Assembly (NCBI GenBank): GCA_964540605.1
Contig: CAZINM010000023.1
Location: 1 to 15,691, forward strand
Direction of reading: 5' to 3'
DNA: 15,691 nucleotides
Origin: CAZINM01 sp964540605
Lineage (GTDB): Bacteria > Patescibacteriota > Dojkabacteria > SC72 > JAHDCA01
The translations under genes and the position numbers were made by a program. The notes below the pieces were generated by a model, which was not told where the DNA came from, made no database searches, and saw only the letters and a program-made list of their open reading frames with translations. Shown piece by piece: positions 14,075 to 15,691 of the stretch (positions are counted from its first letter, which is position 1; each line of letters opens with the position of its first letter).

Positions 14075-14893
14075 TCATTTTTCTTTCTTGAACCAAGCAT
14101 AAAACCAAGGTGCCGCAACTGATACATAGTGATCCCATGAACCCGGTTTACTTCCAATACTCTCTTTTGTGTACTCTTCAAAACGATCTAGCTTTAATCC
14201 ATTCTTTAATAAACCATTAAATATCGAAGAAAGTGTATGCTTAAATTCTTGCGGACTTTGTAACTTCACACTTTTTCCTTGTTTATCTGAGAAATTCCAA
14301 TGAGGATCTTTAGTTTTAATTTCTATACCCTCTTTATAAGGTTGCCATATAGGATATCCCTTACCATTCCAAAGCTCTTTACTCTCCCATTCGTTGCCCC
14401 AGCAACCATCTTTCCAAGATCCATGTACAAAAGGATTGTGGAACATCAAATAATAGATACCACCTAATTTTAGGACTCTTGATACTTCACTAAACAATGC
14501 GCCTAATTCTGGTATATAATTTATCGAATAAGGCTGATATACCAAGTCAAATTCAGAATCTCCTAAAGCAGATAGATCTCTCATATCGGTTTTTATCACT
14601 TTTAATTTTACACTGTATTCTTTGGCTGTAGATATATCTTTATTTAGTTGCTCCTGACTAAAATCAACAACAGTAACATTTGCACCCATTAATGCGAAAC
14701 CTATGCTTTGTTGACCTCCCCCGGATGCAAGGCATAAAACCTTTTTACCCTCTAGATCTCCAAAATAATTTTTAGGATCAAGCCACTCTTTGGCTTTTTT
14801 CTTTGTAAGATCTTCAACAGGTCTACCACAAGGGACTTCTCTAATTACCATCTCATCCCACTTTTTTTCATTTTCTTTGATCACTTTTTCCAT
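14075..14893 (-). CDS. Class I SAM-dependent methyltransferase
   Basis: A 272-residue methyltransferase of the Methyltransf_11/25 type. The core starts after a 47-residue N-terminal helix region: motif I is KVLCLASGGGQQS (51-63), strand 2 ends at Asp77 in VTVVDFSQEQL, motif II region is VIKTDMRDLS (99-108), strand 4 is FDLVYQPYSINYI, and the post-core helix-strand is VSRVLKLGGIYYLMFHNPF. Motif I has A-S-G-G-G instead of the common xGxGxG, typical of one bacterial subgroup. The C-terminal part holds several Trp and Phe residues likely shaping a substrate pocket. Substrate unknown. TGA is the stop. It lies 88 bp downstream of the sortase gene on the same strand, so it may be in the same transcript or have its own promoter (GATAAT box near the start). 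Confidence 0.9.
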   Translation of the reverse strand: MEKVIKENEKKWDEMVIREVPCGRPVEDLTKKKAKEWLDPKNYFGDLEGKKVLCLASGGGQQSIGFALMGANVTVVDFSQEQLNKDISTAKEYSVKLKVIKTDMRDLSALGDSEFDLVYQPYSINYIPELGALFSEVSRVLKLGGIYYLMFHNPFVHGSWKDGCWGNEWESKELWNGKGYPIWQPYKEGIEIKTKDPHWNFSDKQGKSVKLQSPQEFKHTLSSIFNGLLKNGLKLDRFEEYTKESIGSKPGSWDHYVSVAAPWFYAWFKKEK

Positions 14894-14981
14894 ATATTGA
14901 TATTATCATTAGATAATTGAGTTTGCGAACAATACTATTTTCTTGGATTTACTGCTTTATATAAGCCAATCTTACAAAGTA

Positions 14982-15602
14982 CTATTCGATCTCCTGTGCC
15001 ACTACTTCTTCTTTATAAGGTCGTATCTCGATCAACCTGCTAACCATCAATCTACGAGCTTCACTAAACCATCCATTGCAGGTTAACAAAGTTAAATAAG
15101 AATCATCATTCAATTCGAATAGATCATTATTCCTTGGATCTACAACTAGATCGTATTCATATTGATATACCAAAACTTCTCCTGTATCAGCAGTTAATAG
15201 AATCTCATCTCCAGGCTCGATATCTTTTAGTGGATAAAATGCATCTGGCTTGTTATGAGCATATATCAAAGTATTCCCAAATTGATCAGAAGGTAATGCT
15301 GTTAGATCAGCCCAAAAAGCAACTTGATCATACAATGTCCATTCTTCACTAGAAAAATCATAACTTCCCCTGTCAACAGAAAGAGATATTCCGACATCAG
15401 GGATCTCGATATGTACAGGAAGATATCTATTTGAATCTTCCTCAAGGTCAATAAATGCTGAGCTGTCAGCTTTTGCATATGTTTCAGAACCAGTATCTTC
15501 AATAAAATATATTGGATACAATCTAGAAATAATTATCCCCAAAGCACAAAAGAAGAAGATCACCATTAATGTTTTATATATGAATTTTCTTGAGTTATAC
15601 AT
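14982..15602 (-). CDS. Sortase family transpeptidase
   Basis: A 206-residue membrane-anchored sortase, which would cleave a C-terminal sorting signal and join the protein to a surface acceptor. One N-terminal hydrophobic helix (about 10-29) serves as anchor with the catalytic domain outside. Catalytic residues are visible: His116 in IYAHNKPD, Cys175 in TLLTCNGW and Arg183 or Arg184 in SEARRLMVS. VHIEIPDVGISLSVDRG (63-79) is the usual first strand region. Length and motifs fit small class D/E/F-like sortases; class cannot be fixed by eye. Its ATG overlaps the upstream gene's end by 8 bp and is preceded by AAAGGGGG at a reasonable spacing, one of the few clear Shine-Dalgarno-like sites in the window. 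No LPXTG-like substrate gene is adjacent. Confidence 0.93.
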   Translation of the reverse strand: MYNSRKFIYKTLMVIFFFCALGIIISRLYPIYFIEDTGSETYAKADSSAFIDLEEDSNRYLPVHIEIPDVGISLSVDRGSYDFSSEEWTLYDQVAFWADLTALPSDQFGNTLIYAHNKPDAFYPLKDIEPGDEILLTADTGEVLVYQYEYDLVVDPRNNDLFELNDDSYLTLLTCNGWFSEARRLMVSRLIEIRPYKEEVVAQEIE

Positions 15603-15691
15603 TTAATACCCCCTTTCTTTGCCAATTTTGCCATTTTACATCTTTACCTTTTAGCACCATACCTATACTTTTTAGCAATGCATAAGTTTCA
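15595..15691 (-). CDS. C-terminal end of a gene overlapping the sortase, possibly a glycosyltransferase (partial)
   Basis: On the minus strand a frame open from the window edge reads 31 codons, ETYALLKSIGM, then VLKGKDVKWQNWQRKGVLNV, and stops with TAA at 15597-15595. It overlaps the sortase start by 8 bp in the ATGTATAA arrangement, and the sortase's Shine-Dalgarno-like AAAGGGGG lies inside it, which favours a real, translationally coupled gene. The basic tail with KxWxxWxRxG is reminiscent of the C-termini of family 2 glycosyltransferases (GKxxKWGKWxRxG), but 31 residues cannot prove it. The rest of the gene lies beyond the window. Confidence 0.55.
   Translation of the reverse strand, partial: ETYALLKSIGMVLKGKDVKWQNWQRKGVLNV

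Overview
The window is AT-rich (about one third G+C by eye), gene-dense DNA from a bacterium using the standard bacterial code: TGA, TAA and TAG all end plausible genes. Most starts lack a convincing Shine-Dalgarno sequence, and several sit directly downstream of a -10-like box. Combined with a sortase, a DUF5674 protein, a 'FVHGTT' histidine-phosphatase variant and a multi-pass histidine kinase, this suggests a Candidate Phyla Radiation (Patescibacteria) member, perhaps close to Dojkabacteria/WS6. That assignment is inference; there is no rRNA or other phylogenetic marker here.

Layout. 1-1081: 3' part of a DEAD-box RNA helicase with a variant motif II (DEVD) and an abrupt C-terminus. 1082-2775: an alpha/beta hydrolase (-) divergent from a two-gene operon (+) of small conserved proteins, with a 23-bp palindrome between them. 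2776-3072: a gap with a 32-bp sequence that recurs (31/32) inside a methyltransferase gene 2 kb away. 3073-4555: a two-gene operon of a degenerate NDK-like protein and a 2-phosphoglycerate-kinase-like P-loop kinase. 4563-9093 (-): an FkbM methyltransferase, a multi-pass GAF-HisKA-HATPase histidine kinase and a large SAM methyltransferase; the last two form a tight operon. 9360-10053 (+): a histidine-phosphatase paralogue and an easily missed 48-residue conserved protein. 10071-10758 (-): an overlapping pair, DUF5674 plus an uncharacterised small protein, with a leaderless-type promoter. 10852-14052 (+): a C45-type acyltransferase/Ntn hydrolase, a YdcF-like DUF218 protein and two membrane proteins sharing an 11-bp motif at the same distance from their start codons. 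14075-15691 (-): a SAM methyltransferase, a sortase, and the C-terminal end of another gene overlapping the sortase start.

This looks like accessory chromosome with many short operons and no mobile element, CRISPR array, tRNA or rRNA that I could see. The most distinctive items are the NDK-like/2PGK-like gene pair, the 32-bp duplicated segment, the methyltransferase-histidine kinase operon, and a roughly threefold excess of GATC over base-composition expectation.
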